From CAZEAP01 sp964510315 (lineage in GTDB: Bacteria; Planctomycetota; Brocadiia; SM23-32), in contig CAZEAP010000036.1 of assembly GCA_964510315.1 (NCBI GenBank), positions 1 to 32,282 on the forward strand: a stretch of 32,282 bases of DNA, in the 5' to 3' direction. Under the pieces are notes generated by a model. The model did no database searches. It saw nothing but the letters and a program-made list of their open reading frames with translations, and was not told the origin of the DNA. Made by a program: the position numbers and the translations under genes. Within the stretch, counting starts at the first letter, position 1. Every line of letters starts with the position of its first letter. Of the stretch, positions 6,784 through 15,208 are shown one piece after another.

Positions 6784-9066
6784 ATGGTTGGGGAAGCGCT
6801 TGGAGTGATCTTTGTGATTGCGCTGGTGTTGCTGGTGTTTGGAGGGGCCTCTGTGGGCATCGCCGCGTTCGTGATGGGTCTGAAAAGACGTCGCCGTCTC
6901 CGGTCGCTCGGCGAGCAGATCGAGCGCATGGAAAAGAGGATAGCCCGCCTGGAAGAGGCCCTCGAAGCCGCGCCCCCACCCCCCGAGACGGCCCCGCAGG
7001 AGACGGCCGAGCCAGAGGAAATTCCGCTCGTCCCCGTGTCCGGCGAGGAAGTTCCCTCCGAGGAAGCGAAACTGCCGGTCTTCGAAGACGAATCCCCGGC
7101 GGTGAAGCTGGACTGGGCGCAGTTCGAACAGGTGATCGGCAAGCGCTGGCTCACGTGGGTAGGCGTGGTGGCCCTGCTGGCGGCGGGGGGCTTTTTTGTA
7201 AAATACGCCTTCGAGCACGACTGGATCAGCCCCTCGGCCCGAGTCCTCATGGGCATACTTGCCGGACTTGTCCTGCTGGTGGCCGGCGACCGCTTCGTGC
7301 GGCGTCGGATGCGCGCTCTGGGACAGGGACTGCTGGGCGGCGGGCTGGCCCTGCTATACCTGTCCCTGTTCGCCGCTTTTTCGCTCTACGAACTGGTGCC
7401 CCAGGCGCCGGCTTTCGCCGGAATGGTCCTGGTGACGGCGGCCGGCATGACACTGGCCGTGCTTCACGACGCGCTTCCGATCAGCTTCCTGGCCGTGCTG
7501 GGTGGATTCCTGACCCCCGTGATCCTGTCCACCGGGGAGAACGCCCGGGACGTCCTGTTTACATATCTGCTCGTGTTGGACCTGGGCGTTCTGGGCATGG
7601 CCCTGTTCAAACAGTGGCGCGCGCTGGACGCTCTGGCGTTTGCGTGCACGGCGGGACTCTTCGCGGCCTGGTTCCACGAGTTCTATGCACCGGCGGCCAT
7701 GCTGCCAACCCTGGGGTGGCTGGGCGCTTTCTACGTCGTATTCCTGCTGCTGCCTTTCGTGAATCCGCTCCGGCACGGCACAGAAGTCAAGCTGGAGCGC
7801 TTCAGCCTGGCCATAGCGAACGCGGGACTGGCCTTCGCCTGCGCCTACGTCATTCTGCACGAACAGCACCAGCAGGCGCTCGGCTTCATCGCCCTCGGCA
7901 TGGCGGGCTGCTACACCGTGCTGGCCGGCCAGGCCCGCAGGCGGATTCCCTCCGATGCACGGGCGCTGTTCGGATTCGTAGCTCTCGCGGCTTTCTTCCT
8001 GACACTGGCGGTGCCTCTCCACCTGAAGATGCACGGGATCACTCTGGCATGGGCGGTGGAGGGACCCGTGCTGCTCTACCTCGGTTATCGGTACCGCTAT
8101 CTGCCGGTGAGGATTGGAAGCGCCGCCGTGGTGGTGCTGGCCTTGGTGCGGCTGTTCGCCGCCCACTGGCCCCTGCACGACGGTCTGTTCGTGCTGTTCT
8201 GGACCCCGAGTTTCGGCTCGGCAATCTGCATTCCTCTGGCCGCCGGGGCGATGGCCGTCATCCACCAGTGGCATCTGGGACGAGGGGAGAAGGTGGACCG
8301 GGTTCTGAAGGTGGCCGCCGCCCTCGGCGGGGGCTATCTCGCCCTGATCTTCGTGCAACACGAACTGGCCCTGTGGTTCCGCTACAACGAGGCCGCCTAC
8401 ATGGGGGCCGCCGCCGGCGCAGGTCTATGGGCCGTCGGCGCGGCCGCATTCCTTGGCGGAGGACTGCGCTGGCGCTGCTCCGCGGCCCGCATCGCCGGGG
8501 TGGTTGCGGCCGGCTGGGGCTATCTCCTCGCACTGGCCGCCTACGGGCAAGACGCTCCGGGGTCGTATCTGCTGTTCCTCAACGCCCGGCTCCTCGCCGG
8601 ACTCGCCGTCATACTGGCGCTGTTCGCCCACGTATACATGGTGCGGCGTTTCCGGGACCTGTGTGCGGAGGCGGAGCGGACCCTCGCCCGCCTGCTTCTG
8701 TGGGTTGGGCTAGCCGGCCTGCTGTGCTTGCTGAGCGTGGAGGCCTACGTCTTCTGCCAGGAAACCCTCCGGGAGGTCGAGAACGCACGGTGGACGGGGC
8801 TGATGTCGATTTCCATCGTCTGGGCGGTCTATGCCGTCGCACTGCTGTCCGTGGGTTTCTGGCGTCGCTTCAGGGCGCTTCGCTTCGCGGGCCTCGGCCT
8901 GTTCGGGGCTACAGCCCTGAAAATCGTCCTTGTGGACATCGCCGAAGTCAAACAGATCTATCGCATCGTTTCGTTCCTGGTAGTGGGCCTGCTGATGATC
9001 GGAGGCGCCTACCTCTACCATCGCATTGAAAAGTGCTTGATACCGGAACCGGGAGAGCAAACATGA
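6784..9066 (+). CDS. DUF2339 multi-spanning membrane protein
   Basis: This 760-residue protein has an N-terminal membrane segment (about 5-30), a short basic and coiled-coil stretch (about 34-62), a Pro/Glu-rich linker (63-108), and then a long array of about twenty hydrophobic segments to the C-terminus. The conserved DUF2339 opening is seen as IGKRWLTWVGVVALLAAGGF near residues 118-137. The biochemical role of the family is unknown; it often lies beside DUF3999 genes, as here. GAGGAGG lies eight bases before ATG 6784 and decides the start. The stop codon overlaps the next start (ATGA at 9063-9066), indicating translational coupling. A homologue of its residues from about 478 to 715 recurs in the fused gene at 11508-13799. 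Confidence 0.9.
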   Translation: MVGEALGVIFVIALVLLVFGGASVGIAAFVMGLKRRRRLRSLGEQIERMEKRIARLEEALEAAPPPPETAPQETAEPEEIPLVPVSGEEVPSEEAKLPVFEDESPAVKLDWAQFEQVIGKRWLTWVGVVALLAAGGFFVKYAFEHDWISPSARVLMGILAGLVLLVAGDRFVRRRMRALGQGLLGGGLALLYLSLFAAFSLYELVPQAPAFAGMVLVTAAGMTLAVLHDALPISFLAVLGGFLTPVILSTGENARDVLFTYLLVLDLGVLGMALFKQWRALDALAFACTAGLFAAWFHEFYAPAAMLPTLGWLGAFYVVFLLLPFVNPLRHGTEVKLERFSLAIANAGLAFACAYVILHEQHQQALGFIALGMAGCYTVLAGQARRRIPSDARALFGFVALAAFFLTLAVPLHLKMHGITLAWAVEGPVLLYLGYRYRYLPVRIGSAAVVVLALVRLFAAHWPLHDGLFVLFWTPSFGSAICIPLAAGAMAVIHQWHLGRGEKVDRVLKVAAALGGGYLALIFVQHELALWFRYNEAAYMGAAAGAGLWAVGAAAFLGGGLRWRCSAARIAGVVAAGWGYLLALAAYGQDAPGSYLLFLNARLLAGLAVILALFAHVYMVRRFRDLCAEAERTLARLLLWVGLAGLLCLLSVEAYVFCQETLREVENARWTGLMSISIVWAVYAVALLSVGFWRRFRALRFAGLGLFGATALKIVLVDIAEVKQIYRIVSFLVVGLLMIGGAYLYHRIEKCLIPEPGEQT

Positions 9067-10406
9067 GCGCCTTCATCCGGACCACCTGCGTCGCACTGGC
9101 GGCCCTGGCCCTGGTCGGCGGCGTGAGCCTTGCAGCCGAGACGGAAGCGGACCAGTGGAAATGGCGGGCGCCGATCCAACCCGACCAAACCCCCGGGGAA
9201 GGTCTGGTGGAGCTGCCTATTCCTCCCGCCGTGTTCGACCGGGCGCGCCCGGACCTCGCCGACCTCCGTGTCCGGTCCGCCGATGGCCGTGAGGCCGCCT
9301 ACGTTCTGCGCCGTCCCCGGGGCAGCAGCCGGCGGATCCCCCTGGAGGCAAAGCTCCTGAACCGCACCTACCGGCCGGGAGAGCAGACCTCCATCACCGC
9401 CGATTTCGGCGAGAAGCTGCTGAAGAACCAGATAGAGGTCGTAACCGGAGGCCGGAACTTCCGCCGCCGCGTCCGCGTCCGCGGCAGCAACGACGCCAAG
9501 AGCTGGGAGACCGTCCGCGAAGGAGCCTTCCTGTTCCACATCGCGGGCGGCCCGGCAACCGGCGGCTACCGCAAAGACATCATCGCCCTGCCCGACAACA
9601 ATCAACGTTACCTGCGGATCACCATCTACCACGGCCCCGACGACCCCGAACAGCTCGCCATAGAGGAAGTCCGGGCATATCGCACCGTCGAGCATCCCCC
9701 GGAAACCACTCCCGTCGAAGTCGCCGATCGGGAAGTGGTCAACCGACCCGACAGGGAGCACACCGAGATCAACCTCGACCTCGGTCACCGCAACCTGCCC
9801 CTGTATCGCCTCAGACTCCGTTTCCGTGAACCGAACTTCTTCCGGCCTGTGGAGGTGCTGGGGCGAAACCGGATCGAGCGCGTGGTCGAGATACCCGTCG
9901 AAGGGGGCGCACCCCGCCGCGAGGTCAGGGAAGAACCATGGCACCACATTACCGGCGGGGCCGTCTACCGCTATCCCGGCGGCGGCAGCGCGGAGTCCCT
10001 GTCGCTGAACCTGGAAGGCGCCCGGACCCGCTACCTTCAGGTCCGGGTCCGGAATTACGACGATCCCCCGCTCACCTTCCAGGGCGCCCGTGTCAACCGG
10101 CTGCGCTCCTACCTGGCCTACCGTCCCGGCGGTCGCGGACCCTACATGCTGTATTTCGGCAACGAGTCGGCCTCGCGCCCGCGGTACGACCTTGAGCGCT
10201 ACGCGGACCGGCTCCGCGGCGAAGGAGTCCTAACCGCCGCCCTGGGGGAGGTGGAGCGCAACCCGGCTTTCGGCGTCGAGGAAAAAGAGGCGCCCTGGGC
10301 GGAACGGCACCGGGGTCTGATCTGGGCGGGGCTGCTCCTGGTGCTGGCCGTGCTGGGCGTGCTGATCTACCGCCAGGCCAAGGGCGCCCCGCAGGAAGCC
10401 TCCTGA
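9063..10406 (+). CDS. DUF3999-like exported protein with C-terminal membrane anchor
   Basis: The 447-residue product starts with a signal peptide (hydrophobic about residues 8-24, cleavage likely near SLAA), carries a large extracytoplasmic beta-rich region, and ends with a single membrane segment (IWAGLLLVLAVLGVLIYRQ) and a short tail. The assignment to DUF3999 rests on the position after DUF2339, the topology and the ELPIPPAVFDRARPDLADLR opening typical of that family; no enzymatic motif is visible. Its start overlaps the DUF2339 stop by four bases, so the two products are probably made in fixed ratio and may form a complex. Bases 9276-9495 are identical to 12678-12897 in the fused paralog, pointing to recent gene conversion. 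Confidence 0.82.
   Translation: MSAFIRTTCVALAALALVGGVSLAAETEADQWKWRAPIQPDQTPGEGLVELPIPPAVFDRARPDLADLRVRSADGREAAYVLRRPRGSSRRIPLEAKLLNRTYRPGEQTSITADFGEKLLKNQIEVVTGGRNFRRRVRVRGSNDAKSWETVREGAFLFHIAGGPATGGYRKDIIALPDNNQRYLRITIYHGPDDPEQLAIEEVRAYRTVEHPPETTPVEVADREVVNRPDREHTEINLDLGHRNLPLYRLRLRFREPNFFRPVEVLGRNRIERVVEIPVEGGAPRREVREEPWHHITGGAVYRYPGGGSAESLSLNLEGARTRYLQVRVRNYDDPPLTFQGARVNRLRSYLAYRPGGRGPYMLYFGNESASRPRYDLERYADRLRGEGVLTAALGEVERNPAFGVEEKEAPWAERHRGLIWAGLLLVLAVLGVLIYRQAKGAPQEAS
9276..9495 (+). repeat. 220-bp perfectly repeated tract, copy 1
   Basis: This tract inside the DUF3999-like gene is identical over all 220 bases to 12678-12897 in the fused paralog (constant offset 3402). The mismatch at 9275 bounds it on the left and the one at 9496 on the right. 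Sequence on both sides is clearly homologous but diverged, including at synonymous sites, so the tract was probably homogenised by gene conversion. Confidence 0.92.
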
Positions 10407-10449
10407 TGCAGTTGCTGCTGTCGGGAAGCCCTGCGCCGGCGCTTCTCTG

Positions 10450-11226
10450 TCAGTATTCGTCGTTCTCGGGTACCCGTATCTCCGGAACCGCCTCGTCCCT
10501 GGCCTCCACGAACAGAATAGTGCCGGCTATAACACCCACCGGCACGGCCAGCGCTCCGACCAGGGGAACCCCGACGGCCAGAAGGATCGGCAGGCCCATG
10601 CCCATCATCTCCCAAAAATGCTCGCGGAGGAAGAGGAAACGGTCCCGCAGGCTGAACCGGCGGCGCCCCAGCAGCGGCTCCATGTGCTCCATCGCGACCA
10701 GCACTGCCGAGACGGCCATCGCCACCGCCGTGGTTACGGGCACGAACAGAAGTCCAAAGATAAATACGAACACCTCCAGCCCCAGCACGACCACGGCGGC
10801 GATAAGCCCGCGCCCGATGTCCCCCAGCATGCCCCTGACGGTGAAGGGTTCCTCCGTCACCTCGCCGGTCAGTTGGCTCTCCACCCGCCCCGAAAGGACA
10901 TCGTAGAACGGCGCACCGAGGACCAGAGCCGTGAGCGTGTAGGTGAAGACGAGGGCCAGGAAGAAACCCAACATCAGCACGATCATCAGCAACACCCTCA
11001 ACACCGCGCGCCACCAGGTGCCGGGCTCGATCATCAGGTCCACCACTTTGTCAACCAGCAACACCGCGGCCACAAAGAAGGCAACGTAAAGGACGAGGCA
11101 GATGAGGAACGGCGCTGCCGCCGCCAGAGCAACCTTCCCGTCGCTGAACAACACCCGCACCCCTCGAAAGGGGTAACTGAAGCCGCGCCAGAACTTCACC
11201 AGGAACCCGTGTGGCCTGCCCTTCAT
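10450..11226 (-). CDS. EI24-domain (CysZ-like) membrane protein
   Basis: The product has 258 residues and about six hydrophobic segments. It opens with FWRGFSYPFRGVRVLFSD, followed by the first membrane segment, then carries a loop with GAPFYDVLSGRVE and ends in an acidic tail (EIRVPENDEY). This arrangement is typical of the EI24/CysZ family, whose bacterial members include the sulfate permease CysZ; substrate cannot be assigned here. ATG 11226 is supported by GGAGG nine bases upstream; upstream codons in frame are low-complexity. The gene lies on the opposite strand between the two DUF2339/DUF3999 copies and is convergent with the first pair (43 bp apart). Whether it shares a function with them is unknown. 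Confidence 0.82.
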   Translation of the reverse strand: MKGRPHGFLVKFWRGFSYPFRGVRVLFSDGKVALAAAAPFLICLVLYVAFFVAAVLLVDKVVDLMIEPGTWWRAVLRVLLMIVLMLGFFLALVFTYTLTALVLGAPFYDVLSGRVESQLTGEVTEEPFTVRGMLGDIGRGLIAAVVVLGLEVFVFIFGLLFVPVTTAVAMAVSAVLVAMEHMEPLLGRRRFSLRDRFLFLREHFWEMMGMGLPILLAVGVPLVGALAVPVGVIAGTILFVEARDEAVPEIRVPENDEY

Positions 11227-11507
11227 CTCCTCGTCCCTCCACTGCACGCGCGCTGATGATAAGCCAGACGGCGGTCGGCCGCCACCGGCTGCCCCATGGC
11301 GCCGCACGGCCGCCCCGACAGGCTACCAACGCCCGCCGGAACGCGTCGTAGTTAGTTCCGTGTTGACAGCACACCAGTGGATGACCCTCAACGCGCCTCC
11401 CGAAGTCGTAAAAGGGAGTTGCAACTGTTGCATTAGTACCTTACCCTCAAGAGCGTCGCCAGGACGGGTTGGTGGGACAAACTGTCCTGTTACGGGGTGA
11501 CGGGCAG

Positions 11508-13799
11508 ATGGCTGAGCAAATGCTTGGGGCGTTTCTTGCGACCGCGCCCGCCATGCTGGGCTTGGCCGGCGTGGCGTTGGTCGTGGCAGCCCGCGTATTT
11601 GGCACCAGGGGCAGGCAAGGGCCTGGGGCGTCCAGAAACGCCCTGGAAGGTCCGCAGGCGGCGAGAGGGAAAGCGTCGCGTCGAAAGGTTTGGCGGAGCG
11701 GTCTGGTTTGGGCGCCGGCCTCACTGGTGCTACTCCAAACGGGCTGCGGGGTTCGTCGTCCCCCCATGCGTATGGGGATATTCCTCATACTCCTGCTGGC
11801 TTTCACAGTTCCCCTGGCCGGGAGCGCCATGACTTTGGTGCGCCGGTGGCGCGGGGAGCGCCCAAGTAAGGTGGACCGCTTTCTGCGGATCGCAAGTGCA
11901 CTGGGCGGTGGCTGGCTCGCCCTTATTTTCGTTCATGCCCAACTGCGGCTATGGTTCCACTATAATAATGCAGCTTATTATGGGGCAGTTCTGGCCGCCG
12001 CGCTGTGGGCGGTCGCTGCGGCCGCATTCCTGGCCGGCGGGCTGCGGTGGCGCTCCTCCCACGCACGTATCGCAGGTTTGGTGGCGGTGGGCTGGGGCTA
12101 CGGTTTAGCACTGGCCGCATACAGTCGCGACGCTCCGGGAACGTACCTGTTGTTCCTCAACGGCCGTTTTCTGGCGGGTGTCGCCGTAATGCTGGCGCTG
12201 GTCGCTCACCTGTACGCCATTCGGATACTCCCAACGAGCCGGTCCTCCGCTGGACGGGCCCTTGCCCGCGTGCTGCCCTGGGCCGGACTGGCGGGTTCGC
12301 TCTGCCTGCTGAGCAGCGAGGCTTACAGCTTCCGTCGAGAGACCATCAGCGTCGCCGAGAACGCCCGTCGGGCGGGTCTGATATTGGTCTCGGGGGTGGC
12401 GGCGGTCTATGCAGTGGTATTGGTGGGCGTGGCGTTCCGGCGCCGTCTACGGTCTCTTCGTCTCGTGGGCTTTGGGCTGTTCGGCGCCTCGGCCGTTCTC
12501 GGCGCTCTGGCCCTCACAATCCTTCCCTTTCGTCCCGTCGGCGCAGACAGGAGCCCATGGGAGTGGCGCACACCGATCAGTGCAAGCGGGCCGACTTCCC
12601 CGGGCCTGGTGAAGCTGCCTATTCCTCCCGCCGTGTTCGATCGGGCGCGCCCGGACCTGGCAGACCTACGGGTCCGCTCCGCCGATGGCCGTGAGGCCGC
12701 CTACGTTCTGCGCCGTCCCCGGGGCAGCAGCCGGCGGATCCCCCTGGAGGCAAAGCTCCTGAACCGCACCTACCGGCCGGGAGAGCAGACCTCCATCACC
12801 GCCGATTTCGGCGAGAAGCTGCTGAAGAACCAGATAGAGGTCGTAACCGGAGGCCGGAACTTCCGCCGCCGCGTCCGCGTCCGCGGCAGCAACGACGGCG
12901 AGAGCTGGGAGACCGTCCGCGAAGGTGCCCTTCTGTTCCACATCCCGGGCGGCCCGACAACCGGGGGCTGCCGCAAAGACATCATCGCCCTGCCGGACAA
13001 CAATCAACGCTACCTGCGGATCACCATCCACCACGGCCCCGAAGACCCCGAACAGCTCGCCATAGAGGAAGTCCGGGCACACCACGTCGTCGAGGAGCCT
13101 CCGGAGACCGCGCCGGTGGAGGTCCTCCACAGCGGGGCGGTCAACGAACCCGCTGAGAAATGCACCGACGTCACCCTCGACCTTGGCTGCTGCAATCTGC
13201 CTCTGTGTCGACTTCACCTGCAGTTCGCGGAATCGGACTTTATCCGACCAGTCAACATCCGGGCACGGAATTACAGCGGGCAGCCCACGGAAGGAGCTGC
13301 ATCCGACCGGGAGATCGAGGGAGAGCCATGGCACCACATCTCCGACGGGTTCGTTTACCGGTATTCCAATGGGAAGAGCACCGAGGAGTCCCTCTCTCTG
13401 GACCTGGAAGACGCCCGGACCCGTTACCTTCAGGTCCGGGTACGGAATTACGACGATCCCCCGCTCACCTTCCAGAGCGCCCGCGTCACCCGGTTCCGGA
13501 CATATTTGCTCTACCGTCCTGACGAATCTGGGCCACACAGCCTGTATTTCGGCAACGAATCCGCCTCCCGCCCCGACTACGAGTTGGATTACGATGTCCA
13601 GGGCCTCAGGGCTGAAGGGGTAGCGGTCAGCCGGCTGGGAGAGGTGGAGCGCAATCCGGCGTTCAGCCACCAGAAACCACATATCCCCTGGGGACATCGC
13701 CACCGGGGCCTCGTCTGGGCGGGATTGTTCGTCGTACTCGGCGTCCTCGGCGGGGCGATCCATCGCCAGGTCCAAAGTGGATCGTCCCAAGCCTCCTGA
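11508..13799 (+). CDS. Fused, shortened DUF2339-DUF3999 paralog
   Basis: About 763 residues in one frame. After an N-terminal membrane segment (about 5-30) and an Arg/Gly-rich linker, residues about 98-330 match the last third of the DUF2339 protein at 6784 (shared KVDR, SALGGG, LALIFV, DAPG-YLLFLN). The sequence then passes into a segment aligning with the signal-peptide core of the DUF3999-like protein, and residues about 350-763 match that protein to its C-terminal membrane anchor. Some 450 residues of the DUF2339 array are absent. The frame is open throughout, so it is probably a working gene, although codon use in the first half is more AT-rich than in its neighbours. The start is uncertain: ATG 11508 gives a sensible first membrane segment; TTG 11469 and ATG 11766 are alternatives. 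No strong ribosome site was found. Confidence 0.75.
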   Translation: MAEQMLGAFLATAPAMLGLAGVALVVAARVFGTRGRQGPGASRNALEGPQAARGKASRRKVWRSGLVWAPASLVLLQTGCGVRRPPMRMGIFLILLLAFTVPLAGSAMTLVRRWRGERPSKVDRFLRIASALGGGWLALIFVHAQLRLWFHYNNAAYYGAVLAAALWAVAAAAFLAGGLRWRSSHARIAGLVAVGWGYGLALAAYSRDAPGTYLLFLNGRFLAGVAVMLALVAHLYAIRILPTSRSSAGRALARVLPWAGLAGSLCLLSSEAYSFRRETISVAENARRAGLILVSGVAAVYAVVLVGVAFRRRLRSLRLVGFGLFGASAVLGALALTILPFRPVGADRSPWEWRTPISASGPTSPGLVKLPIPPAVFDRARPDLADLRVRSADGREAAYVLRRPRGSSRRIPLEAKLLNRTYRPGEQTSITADFGEKLLKNQIEVVTGGRNFRRRVRVRGSNDGESWETVREGALLFHIPGGPTTGGCRKDIIALPDNNQRYLRITIHHGPEDPEQLAIEEVRAHHVVEEPPETAPVEVLHSGAVNEPAEKCTDVTLDLGCCNLPLCRLHLQFAESDFIRPVNIRARNYSGQPTEGAASDREIEGEPWHHISDGFVYRYSNGKSTEESLSLDLEDARTRYLQVRVRNYDDPPLTFQSARVTRFRTYLLYRPDESGPHSLYFGNESASRPDYELDYDVQGLRAEGVAVSRLGEVERNPAFSHQKPHIPWGHRHRGLVWAGLFVVLGVLGGAIHRQVQSGSSQAS
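12678..12897 (+). repeat. 220-bp perfectly repeated tract, copy 2
   Basis: Identical base for base to 9276-9495, in the DUF3999 half of the fused paralog. The flanking homologous sequence differs at many third positions. Shorter highly similar blocks follow near 12976-13080 and 13420-13490, but with mismatches. Confidence 0.92.
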
Positions 13800-13890
13800 C
13801 CCCTTTCGTCGGTGCACGGTGGCCCCCCGGCTCCCCCCACAACCCCACGCAGCCACCCGGGGCAGTCAGAAAAAAACGCCCGCAAATGAC

Positions 13891-13919
13891 TTGACAGCGA
13901 CATATGGGAGTGTTATTAT
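13891..13919 (+). promoter_or_regulatory. Sigma70-type promoter of the Rrf2-HD-fprA-hcp operon
   Basis: A perfect -35 box TTGACA (13891-13896) is separated by 17 bases from TATTAT (13914-13919), one mismatch from the -10 consensus. Transcription would start near 13926, about 35 bases before the Rrf2 start codon. It is the strongest consensus promoter I found in this GC-rich window. The small inverted repeat GGAC/GTCC at 13931-13945, just downstream of the -10 box, could be part of an operator; this is only a suggestion. Confidence 0.75.
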
Positions 13920-13960
13920 CCTATTTAGATGGACAAAACAGGTCCTATACGGGGACGGAC

Positions 13961-14386
13961 ATGGCCATTATAACCCGAGAAACCGACTACGCGGTCAGGG
14001 CGCTCGCCCGACTGGCTCGGGAGGGCGATTGGCTGGCGGTCAGCCAGATAGCGGAACAGGAGGACGTGCCCGAGCACTTCCTCCGAAAGATCATGCAGCG
14101 CCTCAACGAGGCCGGAATGGTGGCAAGCCGGCAAGGGCCGTTTGGGGGGTATCGGCTGGCCGTGCCGTCGGAGGGGATAACGGTGCTGGAGATACTCGAG
14201 GCCATCCAGGGGCCGCTGGTGATGAACGCCTGTTTCGAAGACCCCGACATCTGTGACCGCGTGGAGTTCTGCCCGGTCAGGAAACGACTCGCGGAACTAC
14301 AGATCGAGCTGAACGCGCGGTTGAGCGAACTTAGCCTGACCTCCATTTTCGAGGACATTCCGGCCGCACAGGGGTTAGAACGATGA
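13961..14386 (+). CDS. Rrf2-family transcriptional regulator, Fe-S type
   Basis: A 141-residue winged-helix regulator. The N-terminus TRETDYAVRALARLA and the recognition-helix region VPEHFLRKIMQRLNEAG, followed by the wing GPFGGYRLA, are characteristic of the Rrf2 family (IscR, NsrR, RsrR). Three cysteines in the C-terminal half are spaced C-x6-C-x5-C, close to the C-x5-C-x5-C that binds the cluster in IscR and NsrR, so an NO- or oxygen-sensitive Fe-S cluster is likely. ATG 13961 follows GGGGAC and starts exactly at the conserved domain; the longer frame from 13904 would begin before the predicted transcription start. As first gene of an operon with a flavodiiron protein and Hcp, it most likely represses its own operon until NO or redox stress damages the cluster. 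An NsrR-like role is inferred. Confidence 0.92.
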   Translation: MAIITRETDYAVRALARLAREGDWLAVSQIAEQEDVPEHFLRKIMQRLNEAGMVASRQGPFGGYRLAVPSEGITVLEILEAIQGPLVMNACFEDPDICDRVEFCPVRKRLAELQIELNARLSELSLTSIFEDIPAAQGLER

Positions 14387-15120
14387 ACGACGTGCAATGT
14401 CCAGGACAAGACTCCCGGTTCATGGAACCGACGGACGTCACCGAGGTCGCCTGCCCTGGGTGCGGCGCCAGCGTCGAGTTCTGGCCGGACGAGCTGGTGC
14501 GAAAATGCCCCGGTTGCGGGCGCAGGACCGCAAATCCCGAAGCCTCCATGGGGTGCCTGCAGTGGTGCAAGCACGCCGACCGCTGTCTCCAAGAGGTGTG
14601 GGGACCGAGCGGTTCCCAATACCTGCGAGAGGAACTGATTCAGCGCCTGGAGGCCCAGGCCGGGGCGTCCGAACACCTGCTGGACCACACCCGGCGCGTG
14701 CTGGAACTCGCCGAGCGGATCGGGAGGAGCATCGGGGCCAACCCCGCCGTGCTGGTCCCCGCCGCCATACTCCACGACGTCGGCCGGGCGGTCGAGGAGC
14801 ACGAAGGCGCCGGAGACCACGAGAACGAAGGCGCCCGGCGGTCCGAGGAAATCCTGGCCGACGAAGGTATGCCGCCCGTCGCCTGCCGCAAAGTTGCGGA
14901 ACTGGTCGAACATCATCACGACAGGGACCACATGGGCCGGACGCCGAGCGGGGCCGCGCTTTTCGACGCCGATCTGATCGTAAACCTCGGCGAGAACCGC
15001 CCGCAGGGGTGGGAGCAGAAGCTCAGTCGGGAGGCACTTACGGGGGTCGGCCGAACGCTCGGCCGGAAGTGCCTCTCGGATGGGCTTCAGCCGGCCCCCG
15101 CCGAGCGGGAGGATGCCTGA
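14383..15120 (+). CDS. Zinc-ribbon HD-domain phosphohydrolase
   Basis: This 245-residue protein has an N-terminal CPGQDSRFM segment, a zinc ribbon (C24-x2-C27 ... C42-x2-C45), a third cysteine cluster (C58, C62, C68 in MGCLQWCKHADRC), and then an HD domain: H102, H131-D132 (ILHDVGR), H146, the HHH at 177-179 and D196. HD proteins hydrolyse phosphoester or nucleotide substrates with bound metals; this substrate is unknown. I recall similar CPGQD-starting HD proteins from anaerobic bacteria but know no assigned function. ATG 14383 overlaps the Rrf2 stop (ATGA), implying coupled translation, and the conserved CPGQD element supports it over ATG 14422. Lying between the regulator and the NO/oxygen reductases, it may make or remove a signalling nucleotide under redox stress; this is conjecture. 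Confidence 0.85.
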   Translation: MNDVQCPGQDSRFMEPTDVTEVACPGCGASVEFWPDELVRKCPGCGRRTANPEASMGCLQWCKHADRCLQEVWGPSGSQYLREELIQRLEAQAGASEHLLDHTRRVLELAERIGRSIGANPAVLVPAAILHDVGRAVEEHEGAGDHENEGARRSEEILADEGMPPVACRKVAELVEHHHDRDHMGRTPSGAALFDADLIVNLGENRPQGWEQKLSREALTGVGRTLGRKCLSDGLQPAPAEREDA

Positions 15121-15208
15121 CATCGGGGCGTACGCCGGGGGATCCCGTACTCGAACGCAGAGCCGGAAGTGCCAACCGGAAACTTCATCAGCAAGCCGGG
15201 AGAGCAAG

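Noticed and set aside
5487..9029. A 1180-codon open frame on the plus strand
   Set aside because: It is antisense to the spermidine-synthase-like and pcm genes and out of frame with the DUF2339 gene. Composition is Arg/Gly/Pro-rich and no domain is visible; long shadow frames are expected at this GC content.
10425..10445. Hairpin between the DUF3999-like gene and the EI24 gene
   Set aside because: The stem has a mismatch and a wobble pair and no T-tract; too weak to call a terminator.
11363..11368. TTGACA upstream of the fused DUF2339-DUF3999 gene
   Set aside because: No -10-like hexamer lies 16-18 bases downstream, so no promoter was called.
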